The notes beneath the pieces were generated by a model, which saw only the letters and a program-made list of their open reading frames with translations, was not told the origin of the DNA and made no database searches. A DNA stretch of 64,000 nt. Source: Saccharothrix saharensis. GTDB lineage: Bacteria; Actinomycetota; Actinomycetes; Mycobacteriales; Pseudonocardiaceae. The translations under genes were made by a program, and so were the position numbers. Of this stretch, positions 24,651 to 33,066 are shown piece by piece; positions within the stretch are counted from its first letter, which is position 1; the number at the start of each line of letters is the position of its first letter. The stretch is taken from NCBI RefSeq assembly GCF_006716745.1, contig NZ_VFPP01000001.1, positions 6,459,386 through 6,523,385 on the forward strand. The letters are read 5' to 3'.

Positions 24651-26180
24651 GTGCCTGCCAAGCTCGAGGGCAAGGTCGCGACCGCTCCGCCTCGCCCTTC
24701 CCGCACCCAGCCCGTTGCCGTGTCCGACCTCGCCACGACGGTCGACGCGCGCCTGACCGCCCCCGACCGGGCGCACGTCCAGGTCAGCGGCGTGACGTTG
24801 CGCGCTCAGCACGTGCGGCCCGGCGACCTGTTCGCCGCGCTGCCCGGCACGCGGGTCCACGGCGCCGACTTCGCCGCCCAGGCCGTCGAGCACGGCGCGG
24901 TGGCCGTGCTGACCGACGCCGAGGGCGCGGAGAAGGTCCGCGGCGTGCCCGTGCTGGTGCACCCGGACCCGCGCGCGGTGCTGGGGCGGCTCGCGGCGCG
25001 GGTCTACGGCGACCCGTCCACCAAGCTCGCCGTGTGGGGCGTGACCGGCACGTCCGGCAAGACCACCACCAGCTACATGATCGACTCGGCGTTGCGCGCG
25101 GCCGGTCGCGTCACCGGGCTCATCGGCACGGTCGAGACGCGCGTCGCGGGCGACCGCCTCGACAGCGCCCTCACCACCCCCGAGGCACCCGACCTGCAGG
25201 CGCTGCTGGCCGTGATGGTCGAGTGCGGCACCACGGACGTGGCCATGGAGGTCTCCAGCCACGCGCTGCGCCTGGGCCGGGTCGGCGGCGTCGGGTTCGC
25301 GGTCGGCGCGTTCACCAACCTCTCGCAGGACCACCTGGACTTCCACCCGGACATGGAGGACTACTTCCGGACCAAGGCCGAGCTGTTCGACGGCCGGGCC
25401 CGCACCGAGGTGGTCTGCGTGGACGGCGAGTGGGGCCCGCGCCTGGTCGAGGACGCCACCGTCACGGTCGCGACCACCAAGCCCGCCGACTGGACGGCAA
25501 CCGACGTCACCGTCTCCGCCACCGGCGAGCAGGCGTTCACCGCGCACGGCCCGGACGGCGTCACCCTCGACGTGCGGCTCAGCCTGCCCGGTGACTTCAA
25601 CGTCGCCAACGCCCTGCTGGCCATCGCCTGCCTGCGCTCCCAGGGCGTCGACCTCGACGCCATCCGCGCCGGCCTGCGCGACGTCCAGGTGCCCGGCCGC
25701 ATGCAGCGGGTGGACGAGGGCCAGGACTTCACCGCCGTCGTGGACTACTCCCACAAGCCCGCCGCCGTCGCGCTCGCCCTCGATGCCGTCCGCGCCCGCG
25801 CCACCGGCCGGGTCATCACGGTCCTGGGCTGCGGCGGCGACCGCGACACGGCCAAGCGCCCGCTGATGGGCGAGGAGGCCGCGCGCCGCAGCGACGTCCT
25901 GGTCGTCACCGACGACAACCCGCGCAGCGAGGACCCGGCCTCGATCCGGGCCGCGATGCTGCACGGCGCGCTGGCCGTGCCGGACGACGAGCGCGGCGAG
26001 GTCGTGGAGGTCGGCGACCGCCGTCGCGCCATCGAGCACGCCGTGTCCCTCGCACGCACCGGTGACGTCGTCGTGGTCGCGGGCAAGGGCCACGAGACCG
26101 GTCAGGAGGTCGCGGGTGTCGTGCACCCGTTCTCCGACGTGGACGCACTGACCGACGCGATCAGAGGAGCCACCCGGTGA
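24651..26180 (+). CDS. murE: UDP-MurNAc-tripeptide synthetase, meso-diaminopimelate-adding
   Basis: Adds the third residue to UDP-MurNAc-L-Ala-D-Glu in the cytoplasm. The ATP loop is G133-TSGKTT. The substrate-selecting motif is D422-N-P-R425 within VVTDDNPRSEDPA, the signature of enzymes using meso-diaminopimelate rather than lysine, so the wall is the DAP type. The carbamylated-lysine region (DYFRTKAELFDG) is present. It is 509 residues from GTG 24651, chosen for the TAGCCT element 7 nt upstream and the family-like start; the frame is open to 24576. Its stop overlaps murF as GTGA. Confidence 0.95.
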   Translation: MPAKLEGKVATAPPRPSRTQPVAVSDLATTVDARLTAPDRAHVQVSGVTLRAQHVRPGDLFAALPGTRVHGADFAAQAVEHGAVAVLTDAEGAEKVRGVPVLVHPDPRAVLGRLAARVYGDPSTKLAVWGVTGTSGKTTTSYMIDSALRAAGRVTGLIGTVETRVAGDRLDSALTTPEAPDLQALLAVMVECGTTDVAMEVSSHALRLGRVGGVGFAVGAFTNLSQDHLDFHPDMEDYFRTKAELFDGRARTEVVCVDGEWGPRLVEDATVTVATTKPADWTATDVTVSATGEQAFTAHGPDGVTLDVRLSLPGDFNVANALLAIACLRSQGVDLDAIRAGLRDVQVPGRMQRVDEGQDFTAVVDYSHKPAAVALALDAVRARATGRVITVLGCGGDRDTAKRPLMGEEAARRSDVLVVTDDNPRSEDPASIRAAMLHGALAVPDDERGEVVEVGDRRRAIEHAVSLARTGDVVVVAGKGHETGQEVAGVVHPFSDVDALTDAIRGATR

Positions 26181-27637
26181 TCCAGCTCAGCCTCGCCGAG
26201 ATCGCCGAAGTCGTCGGCGGCACGCTGCACCGCGCCACCGGCGACGAGGTCGTCACCGGCAGCGTCGAGTTCGACACCCGCGAGGTGACACCCGGCGGCC
26301 TGTTCCTGGCGCTGCCCGGCGAGCGGGTCGACGGCCACGACTTCGCCGCCGACGCCGTCGCCCGGGGCGCGGTCGGTGTGCTGGCGGGCCGTGAGGTCGA
26401 CGCCCCCGCCGTCATCGCGCCCCCGGTCGACCGCGAGGGCGGCAACGCCTACGTGCTGTCCGGCGACGCCGACGGCGCGGGCGCGGCCGTGCTGGCGGCG
26501 CTGGCCAAGCTCGCCCGGCACGTCACGGACCGGCTGGAGGACCTGACCGTCATCGGCGTGACGGGCTCGTCCGGCAAGACCTCCACCAAGGACCTCATCG
26601 CCCAGGTGCTCGCACCGCTCGGCGGGACCATCGCACCACCGGGGTCGTTCAACAACGAGCTGGGCCACCCGTGGACGGCGTTGCGCGCCGACGAGGACAC
26701 CCGGTTCCTGGTGCTGGAGCTCAGCGCCCGCGGCATCGGGCACATCGCCGAGCTGTGCGAGGTCGCGGTGCCGCGGGTCGGCGCGGTGCTGAACGTCGGC
26801 AGCGCCCACGTCGGCGAGTTCGGCTCGCGGGAGAACATCGCGCTGGCCAAGGGCGAGCTGGTCGAGGCGCTGCCCGAGGACGGCATCGCCGTGCTCAACG
26901 CCGACGACCCGCTCGTCGCGGGCATGGCCGACCGCACGAAGGCCAAGGTCGTCCTCGTCGGCGAGAACCCGTCGGCGCGGGTTCGAGCCAAGGACATCGT
27001 GCTGGACGAGCAGGCCCGCGCCCGGTTCACGCTCGTCGCGCCGCAGGGCGAGGCCGAGGTGCGCCTGGCCGTCCACGGGCCGCACCAGGTCGGCAACGCC
27101 CTCACCGCCGCCGCGATCGCGCTGGAGCTCGGTGCGACGCCGGAGCAGGTCGCGGCGAGCCTCGGCAACGCCGAACGGGTCTCCGCGCATCGCATGGCGG
27201 TCTCCGAACGTCCCGACGGTGTGACTGTCGTCAACGACGCGTACAACGCCAACCCGGAGTCGGTGCGCGCGGCGCTGAAGTCGCTCGCCACCATCTCCCG
27301 GTCCGCGACGCCCGCCCGCCGCAGCTGGGCGGTGCTGGGGCCGATGGCCGAACTCGGCGCGGACTCGGTCCGCGCGCACGACGAGATCGGCCGGCTCGCG
27401 GTCCGCTTGGACATCAACAAGCTGGTCGTGGTCGGACAGGACGCCCGCGCGATGCACCAAGGGGCGCACCTGGAAGGATCTTGGGGCGAAGAAGCGATTC
27501 TGGTGCCCGACGTGACGGCGGCCGTCGAGCTGCTGCGCGACCAGGTGCGGCCCGGCGACGTCGTCCTGGTGAAGGCATCCAACTCATACGGCCTGTGGCG
27601 GGTTGCCGAGGCTCTCCTGGAGGCGGGCAGCAAGTGA
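26177..27637 (+). CDS. murF: UDP-MurNAc-tripeptide-D-Ala-D-Ala ligase
   Basis: Adds D-alanyl-D-alanine to complete the pentapeptide. Its 486 residues comprise an N-terminal substrate-binding fold (EVVGGTLHRATGDEVVTGSVEFDTREVTPGGLFLALPGE), the ATP loop VTG-SSGKTSTKD (about 128-138), GSFNNELGHPWT for the nucleotide sugar, and NDAYNANPESVRAAL in the C-terminal domain. Both ends overlap neighbours by 4 bp (GTGA with murE upstream, GTGA with mraY downstream), so these three should be translated in a coupled way. Confidence 0.96.
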   Translation: MIQLSLAEIAEVVGGTLHRATGDEVVTGSVEFDTREVTPGGLFLALPGERVDGHDFAADAVARGAVGVLAGREVDAPAVIAPPVDREGGNAYVLSGDADGAGAAVLAALAKLARHVTDRLEDLTVIGVTGSSGKTSTKDLIAQVLAPLGGTIAPPGSFNNELGHPWTALRADEDTRFLVLELSARGIGHIAELCEVAVPRVGAVLNVGSAHVGEFGSRENIALAKGELVEALPEDGIAVLNADDPLVAGMADRTKAKVVLVGENPSARVRAKDIVLDEQARARFTLVAPQGEAEVRLAVHGPHQVGNALTAAAIALELGATPEQVAASLGNAERVSAHRMAVSERPDGVTVVNDAYNANPESVRAALKSLATISRSATPARRSWAVLGPMAELGADSVRAHDEIGRLAVRLDINKLVVVGQDARAMHQGAHLEGSWGEEAILVPDVTAAVELLRDQVRPGDVVLVKASNSYGLWRVAEALLEAGSK

Positions 27638-28722
27638 AGAGCATCCTGATCGCGGCGGCCATCGCCCTGATCACGTCGATCATGCTGACGCCGTACCTGA
27701 TCAAGATCTTCTCCCGGCAGGGTTTCGGCCAGGAGATCCGCGAAGAGGGACCGCAGAGCCACAAGACCAAGCGCGGCACGCCCACCATGGGTGGCGTCGC
27801 GATCCTGGTCGCGATGTGGGCGGGCTACCTCGGCGCGCACCTGGTGAACTCCATGTCGGCGTCCGCGCAGGACCAGACGCCCAGCGCGTCCGGCCTGCTG
27901 GTGCTGATGCTGACCACCTCGCTGGGCATCGTCGGCTTCCTGGACGACTTCATCAAGATCCGCAAGCAGCGCAACCTGGGTCTGAACAAGACCGCGAAGC
28001 TCGTCGGCCAGTTCGTCGCCACGATCATCTTCGCGGTGCTGGTCATGCAGTTCCCGAACAAGGAGGGGTTCACCCCCGCCTCGGTGCACCTGTCGTTCGT
28101 CCGCGACATCACCGTGGTGTCGTTCGGCGTCGTCGGGTTCGTGGTGTTCTGCTACGCCGCGATCAGCGCCTGGTCCAACGCCGTGAACCTGACCGACGGC
28201 CTCGACGGCCTGGCCGGCGGCACGTCCGCGATGGTGCTCGGCACCTACGTGGTGATCAGCTTCTGGCAGTTCCGCTACAACTGCTCCAACCTGCTCGTGG
28301 CCGGCTGCTACGACGTGCGCGACCCGCTGGACCTGGCGCTGGTGGCCGCCGCCGCGATGGCGGGCTGCATCGGCTTCCTGTGGTGGAACGCCGCGCCCGC
28401 CAAGATCTTCATGGGTGACACGGGCTCGCTCGCGCTGGGCGGCCTGGTCGCCGGCCTGTCCATCGCCACCCGCACCGAGCTGCTGATGGTCGTCATCGGC
28501 GGTCTGTTCGTGGTCGAGGCGCTGTCGGTGGTGCTCCAGGTCGCGGTGTTCCGCACGTCGAGACGGCGGTTGTTCCGCATGGCGCCGTTCCACCACCACT
28601 TCGAACTCGCCGGGTGGGCGGAAACCACGGTGATCATCCGGTTCTGGCTGCTCGCGGGCATGTGCTGCATGCTCGGGCTCGGCCTGTTCTACAGCGAGTG
28701 GCTGACCGCGGTCGAGAGCTGA
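27634..28722 (+). CDS. mraY: Phospho-MurNAc-pentapeptide transferase
   Basis: An integral membrane enzyme that moves phospho-MurNAc-pentapeptide from UMP to undecaprenyl phosphate, making lipid I. About ten hydrophobic helices lie in its 362 residues. Conserved parts are HKTKRGTPTMGG, FLDDFIKIRKQRNLGL (catalytic Asp pair), NLTDGLDGLAGG, KIFMGDTGSLALGG, and FRMAPFHHHFELAGW with the histidine triad. The GTG start overlaps the murF stop. A two-base gap leads to murD. Confidence 0.97.
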   Translation: MKSILIAAAIALITSIMLTPYLIKIFSRQGFGQEIREEGPQSHKTKRGTPTMGGVAILVAMWAGYLGAHLVNSMSASAQDQTPSASGLLVLMLTTSLGIVGFLDDFIKIRKQRNLGLNKTAKLVGQFVATIIFAVLVMQFPNKEGFTPASVHLSFVRDITVVSFGVVGFVVFCYAAISAWSNAVNLTDGLDGLAGGTSAMVLGTYVVISFWQFRYNCSNLLVAGCYDVRDPLDLALVAAAAMAGCIGFLWWNAAPAKIFMGDTGSLALGGLVAGLSIATRTELLMVVIGGLFVVEALSVVLQVAVFRTSRRRLFRMAPFHHHFELAGWAETTVIIRFWLLAGMCCMLGLGLFYSEWLTAVES

Positions 28723-28724
28723 CG

Positions 28725-30089
28725 ATGGGATTCCTCGCAGGTCGTCACGTCCTGGTGGCCGGCGCCGGGGTGACCGGCCGGTCCGCGGCGGAGGCGTTGC
28801 TGGCGGCCGACGCGGTCGTCACGGTGACCGACGGCTCGGCCGACCGGCTCGCCGCGCTGGAACAGCTCCTGCCCGGCGTGACGCTGACCCCCGGGTTGGC
28901 GTCGCCGCCCCCGGGGACGGACCTGGTCGTGACGAGCCCCGGGTGGCGGCCGTCGAGCCCGTTGCTCGCGGCGGCGACGGCGGCGGGGATCGAGGTGATC
29001 GGCGAGGTCGAGCTGGCCTGGCGGATGGGCCTGGAGCTGGCCGACCCGCCGACGTGGCTCGCCGTGACCGGGACGAACGGCAAGACCACGACGGTCGGGA
29101 TGCTGGAGTCGATCCTGCGCGCGGCGGGCATCGACGCGGTGGCGTGCGGCAACGTCGGGCTGCCCGTGGTCGACGCGCTGCTGGCCGGGCGGCGGGTGCT
29201 GGCGGTGGAGCTGTCGAGCTTCCAGCTGCACTGGTCGCCGTCCGTGCGGCCGTTCGCGGGGGTGCTGCTCAACCTGGCCGAGGACCACCTGGACTGGCAC
29301 GGCACGTTCGAGGCGTACGCGGCGGCGAAGGCCGGCGTGCTGACCGGTGAGGTCGCCGTCGGTGGGGTGGACGACCTCGTGGTGGCGGAACTGCTGGCCG
29401 CCGCACCGGCCGCCGCGCACGTCGGGTTCACGCTCGGGTCGCCGGAGGAAGGCCAGCTCGGGGTGCTCGACGGCCAGTTGGTCGACCGGGCGTTCGGGCC
29501 GTCCGACGAGGTGCTGCTGCCGGTCGCCGACGTCCATCCCGGTGGACCTCCCGGTATCGCCGACGCCCTCGCGGCGGCGGCGCTGGCCCGTGCGCACGGC
29601 GTGTCGGCGGCGGCGGTGGCCCAAGGGCTGCGCGACTTCACGCCGGGCGCGCACCGGGCCGTGCTCGTGGCGACCGTGGACGGGGTGTCGTACGTCAACG
29701 ACTCGAAGGCCACCAACCCCCACGCGGCGGCGGCGTCGTTGCGGTCGCACGAGAGCGTCGTGTGGCTGGCGGGTGGGCTGCTCAAGGGCGCGTCGGTGGA
29801 CGAGCTGGTGCGGGAGGAAGGGGACCGGCTGCGCGGGGCGGTGCTGATCGGCGCGGACCGTTCGGTGATCGCGGCGGCGCTGGCCCGGCACGTGCCGTCG
29901 GTGCCCGTGGTGGTGCTGGACGAGGGCTCCATGGCCGACGCCGTGCGCGAGGCCTGTGCGCTGGCGGAGCCGGGTGACGCCGTGGTGCTCGCCCCGGCCG
30001 CCGCGTCGATGGACATGTTCACCGACTACGCCCACCGCGGTCAGGCGTTCACCGACGCCGTGCTGGAGATGGCCGGTCCGGCCGAGTAG
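28725..30089 (+). CDS. murD: UDP-MurNAc-L-alanine:D-glutamate ligase
   Basis: Adds D-glutamate to UDP-MurNAc-L-Ala. Its 454 residues comprise a Rossmann-like UDP-binding start (HVLVAGAGVTGRSAAEAL), the ATP loop VTGTNGKTTTVGML (about 114-127), NLAEDHLDWHGTFEAYAAAKA and NDSKATNPHAA in the C-terminal domain. ATG 28725 lies 2 bp after the mraY stop. Its last 49 bp overlap the 3' end of a minus-strand gene, and the dcw series is then interrupted by 1.4 kb of regulatory genes before ftsW. Confidence 0.95.
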   Translation: MGFLAGRHVLVAGAGVTGRSAAEALLAADAVVTVTDGSADRLAALEQLLPGVTLTPGLASPPPGTDLVVTSPGWRPSSPLLAAATAAGIEVIGEVELAWRMGLELADPPTWLAVTGTNGKTTTVGMLESILRAAGIDAVACGNVGLPVVDALLAGRRVLAVELSSFQLHWSPSVRPFAGVLLNLAEDHLDWHGTFEAYAAAKAGVLTGEVAVGGVDDLVVAELLAAAPAAAHVGFTLGSPEEGQLGVLDGQLVDRAFGPSDEVLLPVADVHPGGPPGIADALAAAALARAHGVSAAAVAQGLRDFTPGAHRAVLVATVDGVSYVNDSKATNPHAAAASLRSHESVVWLAGGLLKGASVDELVREEGDRLRGAVLIGADRSVIAAALARHVPSVPVVVLDEGSMADAVREACALAEPGDAVVLAPAAASMDMFTDYAHRGQAFTDAVLEMAGPAE

Positions 30090-30367
30090 ATGCTGTCCGG
30101 GTCCTTCAGGTAGGAGTGGGCCGAGTCGATCACGGCACATGGCCAGGTGGTGTGGCAGGCGGGGCAGTCGCCGGAGGGGTCGGCCTTGTGGGTGGCCACG
30201 GTCGCGCGCAGGGCGGCGACCAGGCGGGGGACTTCGGCGCGTGCGACGGCGAGGACGGTCTCGTCGTCGGTGTCGTGCTCGTTGGTCAGCAGCTCGACGG
30301 TGTCCAGGTAGCCGAGCATCTCCTGGTTCAGCAGGTGGTGGGCGCGAGCGAGCGCAGCGGAGATCAT
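30041..30367 (-). CDS. Small cysteine-bearing protein of the HTH/DUF397 cassette
   Basis: A 108-residue protein of unknown function. A helical first half (MISAALARAHHLLNQEMLG) is followed by AVARAEVPRLVAALRATVA and a compact Cys/His part, CPACHTTWPC, that could bind a metal; similar short proteins often stand beside HTH/DUF397 pairs in actinomycetes. It is divergent from the HTH gene and shares its operator region. Its 3' end overlaps the last 49 bp of murD in antisense. ATG 30367 is the simplest start; GTG 30376 is also possible. Confidence 0.55.
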   Translation of the reverse strand: MISAALARAHHLLNQEMLGYLDTVELLTNEHDTDDETVLAVARAEVPRLVAALRATVATHKADPSGDCPACHTTWPCAVIDSAHSYLKDPDSIYSAGPAISSTASVNA

Positions 30368-30406
30368 GGCCTCCACGGTGCTCCAGCCCGCATCAAACTG
30401 CAATAT

Positions 30407-30463
30407 TTCGGATGGGGATATCCCGAAGTTCACCCTTTCGGGATGGCGTATTGCCGATAGCCT
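30407..30463. promoter_or_regulatory. Operator cluster and leaderless promoter of the HTH cassette
   Basis: Three half-sites of one motif: TTCGGAT (30407-30413), ATCCCGAA (30420-30427, inverted) and TTCGGGAT (30437-30444). The last two form a perfect 8-bp inverted repeat with a 9-bp spacer; GGGATATCCC (30415-30424) is also a perfect palindrome. TAGCCT (30458-30463) lies 6 nt before the HTH gene ATG as its -10. The sites lie between the two divergent genes, as expected for an autoregulated switch. Confidence 0.65.
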
Positions 30464-30469
30464 CCATGC

Positions 30470-31318
30470 ATGACGCAAGGCAACACCGGCCCGGGTGTCC
30501 GGAGGCGACTGCTCGCCAAGGCGCTGATCCAGCTCCGCGAGCAGGCCGGCAAGAGCTTCGACGACGTGGTCGAGGCGTTGGCCTTCTCGAAGTCGAAGAT
30601 CAGCCGGATCGAGGCAGGCGGCACCGGTGTGTCCATTGTGGACGCACGGGCGCTCGGCCAGCTCTACGGCGCGGATGCCGACACGCTCGCCTGGTTGGAG
30701 CGGCTGGCCAGGATCGCGAAGCAGCGCGGTCGATGGCACGTGTTCGGTGACGGGTTGGTCGACTGGTTCTCGGACTTCGTGGTCCTCGAATCCGAGGCCT
30801 CGATGATCAACACCTTCGAGATAGACCTGATTCCGGGCCTGTTCCAGACCGAGGAATACGCCGCGATGGTGTTGCGCGCCTACTCGCCCGATGTCCCGGA
30901 CGACGTGGTCCAGCGGAAGGTGGCTCTGCGCCAGACACGCCAGAACAGGGTTACCGATGGCTCTCTGTCGGTCTGGGCGATCGTGGACGAAGCCGCGCTC
31001 CGCCGCACCACCGGCGATCCGGCCGTCGACCGGCGGCAGTTGGAGCGGCTGCTCGCGATGTCGCTGCTGACCAATGTCGTGCTCCAGATCCTGCCCTTCG
31101 GCAAGGGCCTGCACATGGCGATGGGCACCGCTTTCTCCCTGCTGCGGTTCCACGGCTACCCGAGCATCGTCTACGTGGACAACCTGACCGGCGGCGTCTA
31201 TCTGGACGAGGAAGCCGACCTGGAGCGGTATAGCCTGGTGCTGGATCACCTCAGGGCCGCCGCGCTCAACGTGCGGGAGTCGGCCGAGTTCATCAAGGGG
31301 GTGATCGCGGATCTCTAG
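30470..31318 (+). CDS. WhiJ-like XRE regulator with DUF5753 domain
   Basis: A 282-residue regulator. An N-terminal XRE helix-turn-helix (LIQLREQAGKSFDDVVEAL, then SKSKISRIEAGGTGVS, about residues 17-57) is joined to a DUF5753 domain containing MINTFEIDLIPGLFQTEEYA, VVLQILPFGKGLHMAMG and LRFHGYPSIVYVDNLTGG. This is the WhiJ/AbaA-type family that is highly multiplied in streptomycetes and relatives and linked to development; target and ligand are unknown. A DUF397 partner follows 19 bp later. The ATG has no ribosome site but has TAGCCT 6 nt upstream. The cassette sits between murD and ftsW. Confidence 0.85.
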   Translation: MTQGNTGPGVRRRLLAKALIQLREQAGKSFDDVVEALAFSKSKISRIEAGGTGVSIVDARALGQLYGADADTLAWLERLARIAKQRGRWHVFGDGLVDWFSDFVVLESEASMINTFEIDLIPGLFQTEEYAAMVLRAYSPDVPDDVVQRKVALRQTRQNRVTDGSLSVWAIVDEAALRRTTGDPAVDRRQLERLLAMSLLTNVVLQILPFGKGLHMAMGTAFSLLRFHGYPSIVYVDNLTGGVYLDEEADLERYSLVLDHLRAAALNVRESAEFIKGVIADL

Positions 31319-31337
31319 CTCGTCCTGGGAGCGCGCG

Positions 31338-31514
31338 ATGTGGTCGGAATGGCGCAAGAGCAGCCGGAGCAACGGCGCGGGCGGCAACTGCGTCGAGGTG
31401 GCCGTGTCGGCTGACGCGTTCCGGGTCCGGGACAGCAAGAACGCCGCCGGGCCGGTCCTGGAGTTCGACGTCCGCGCCATGGCGATCTTCCTGGCCGGCG
31501 TCAAGCGGGGATAA
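31338..31514 (+). CDS. DUF397 small partner protein
   Basis: A 58-residue protein starting MWSEWRKSSRSNGAGGNCVE. The W-x-K-S-S-x-S start, the NCVEVA strand, the VRDSKN turn and a final FLAGVKRG are the DUF397 pattern. Such proteins are nearly always encoded directly after a DUF5753 HTH regulator and are thought to modulate or antagonise it; that link is family knowledge, not shown here. GGGAG (31327-31331) provides the ribosome site, and the gene starts 19 bp after the HTH stop, so the two are cotranscribed. Confidence 0.85.
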   Translation: MWSEWRKSSRSNGAGGNCVEVAVSADAFRVRDSKNAAGPVLEFDVRAMAIFLAGVKRG

Positions 31515-31575
31515 ATCTCGCTGACACGCGGCCGATTGGCGGGTTTCGCCGGGTCGCGCGGGAGACGATGGGCGC

Positions 31576-33024
31576 ATGACTGCGGTGGACCGGAAGCCGG
31601 TGGGGGAGCGACCGCCCAGAGCACAGCGCAAGCGCGCGGTCGCGGTGCGGACGTCGTTGACCGCTTGGCTCGGCCGTCCGCTGGCGGACTTCCACCTGCT
31701 GCTGGCGATCTTCGGTGTGCTGACCGTGCTCGGCCTGATCATGGTGCTGTCCGCGTCCGCGCCGGGCGAGGTGGCGGTGGGCGCGTCGGCCTACAGCGTG
31801 TTCAAGAAGCAACTGCTGTACGTGGGCGTCGGCGCGGTCGTCTTCCTCGTCGTCCTGCGCATACCGCTGCGCACGATCCGGCACGGCAGCACGATGGCGA
31901 TGCTGGTCTGCGTGATCCTCCTGGTCCTCGTCCTCACCCCGCTCGGGACGACGGACTTCGGCGCGCAGTCCTGGTTCAAGGTCGGACCGGCCTCGTTCCA
32001 GCCGATCGAGCCGGCGAAGCTCGCCTTGGCCCTGTGGGGCGCGCACGTGCTGGTCACCAAGCGCGCCCTGCTGGACCAGTACCGGCACCTGCTGGTCCCG
32101 GTCGTCCCGGTGGCGATGCTGGTGTTCGCGCTGGTGATGCTGCAACCCGACCTCGGCGGGACGATCACGCTCGGTGTCGTGCTGATCAGCCTGCTGTGGT
32201 TCGTCGGCGCGCCGGCGCGGATCTTCGGGATCATCGCGATCGGCGCGGTCACCGGCGCGCTGGTGCTGGCGCTCGGCGCGGACTACCGGCTGGAACGCGT
32301 GCAGACGTTCCTGAACCCGGAGGCGGACCCGCAGGGCTCCGGCCTGCAGGCGTTGCAGGCGATGTACGCGTTGGCGGAGGGCGGGTTCTTCGGCAAGGGC
32401 CTGACCAACGGCAGCTCGAAGTGGCGCTACCTGCCGAACGTGCACAGCGACTTCATCTTCGCCGTCATCGGCGAGGAACTCGGCTTCATCGGCTGCGTGC
32501 TCGTGCTGGGCCTGTTCGCGCTGCTCACCGTGGTCGGCCTGCGGATCGCGGCGCGCAACACCGACCCGTGGATCCGCATCGTGTCCGCGACGCTGACGGT
32601 GTGGCTGGTCGCGCAGGCCGCGATCAACATCGGCTACGTCGTGCGGTTGCTGCCGGTGACCGGCATCACCTTGCCGATGATCTCCTCCGGCGGCACGTCG
32701 GTCGTCACGACGATGTTCGTCTTCGGCATCCTGGCCAACTGCGCGCGTCACGAGCCGGAAGCGGTCTCGGCGTTGCGGTCGCTCGGACCAGGTCGGGTGG
32801 GCGGGATGCTGAAGCTGCCCGCGCCCGTGGTCTACAAGCCACCGCCCAAGCGCCGCCCCGTGCGCCCGTCGCCGCCGCCCCGCACGCGCAAGGGCGCACC
32901 GCCGCCCGTCGACGAGCGGAGGATGGCCGGCCGTCACGCTCCGCCGTCGGAGTACCGTCGTCGCGAATCCCGAAAGGCAGGCCAGGACCGGGACGCCCGG
33001 TCCAGGCGGCGTGACGGGCGTTAG
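31576..33024 (+). CDS. ftsW: Septal peptidoglycan glycosyltransferase FtsW
   Basis: A SEDS family glycan polymerase that partners the septal PBP. About ten membrane helices lie in its 482 residues. Family marks are FGAQSWFKVGPASFQPIEPAKLALALWGAH, VMLQPDLGGTITLG, the extracellular part with NGSSKWRYLPNVHSDFIFAVIGEELGF (catalytic Asp region), and LLPVTGITLPMISSGGTSVVTTM. A long basic Pro/Arg-rich cytoplasmic tail (about 75 residues) follows, as in mycobacteria, where it contacts FtsZ. It resumes the dcw series after the inserted cassette; its promoter is probably its own. Confidence 0.94.
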   Translation: MTAVDRKPVGERPPRAQRKRAVAVRTSLTAWLGRPLADFHLLLAIFGVLTVLGLIMVLSASAPGEVAVGASAYSVFKKQLLYVGVGAVVFLVVLRIPLRTIRHGSTMAMLVCVILLVLVLTPLGTTDFGAQSWFKVGPASFQPIEPAKLALALWGAHVLVTKRALLDQYRHLLVPVVPVAMLVFALVMLQPDLGGTITLGVVLISLLWFVGAPARIFGIIAIGAVTGALVLALGADYRLERVQTFLNPEADPQGSGLQALQAMYALAEGGFFGKGLTNGSSKWRYLPNVHSDFIFAVIGEELGFIGCVLVLGLFALLTVVGLRIAARNTDPWIRIVSATLTVWLVAQAAINIGYVVRLLPVTGITLPMISSGGTSVVTTMFVFGILANCARHEPEAVSALRSLGPGRVGGMLKLPAPVVYKPPPKRRPVRPSPPPRTRKGAPPPVDERRMAGRHAPPSEYRRRESRKAGQDRDARSRRRDGR

Positions 33025-33066
33025 CGGTACCGGCGTGAGCGGTACATCGACGCGAGGAGGAAATGC

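Noticed and set aside
22599..26126. 1175-residue minus-strand frame opposite ftsI and murE
   Set aside because: Low-complexity antisense shadow; both plus-strand genes have full catalytic motifs.
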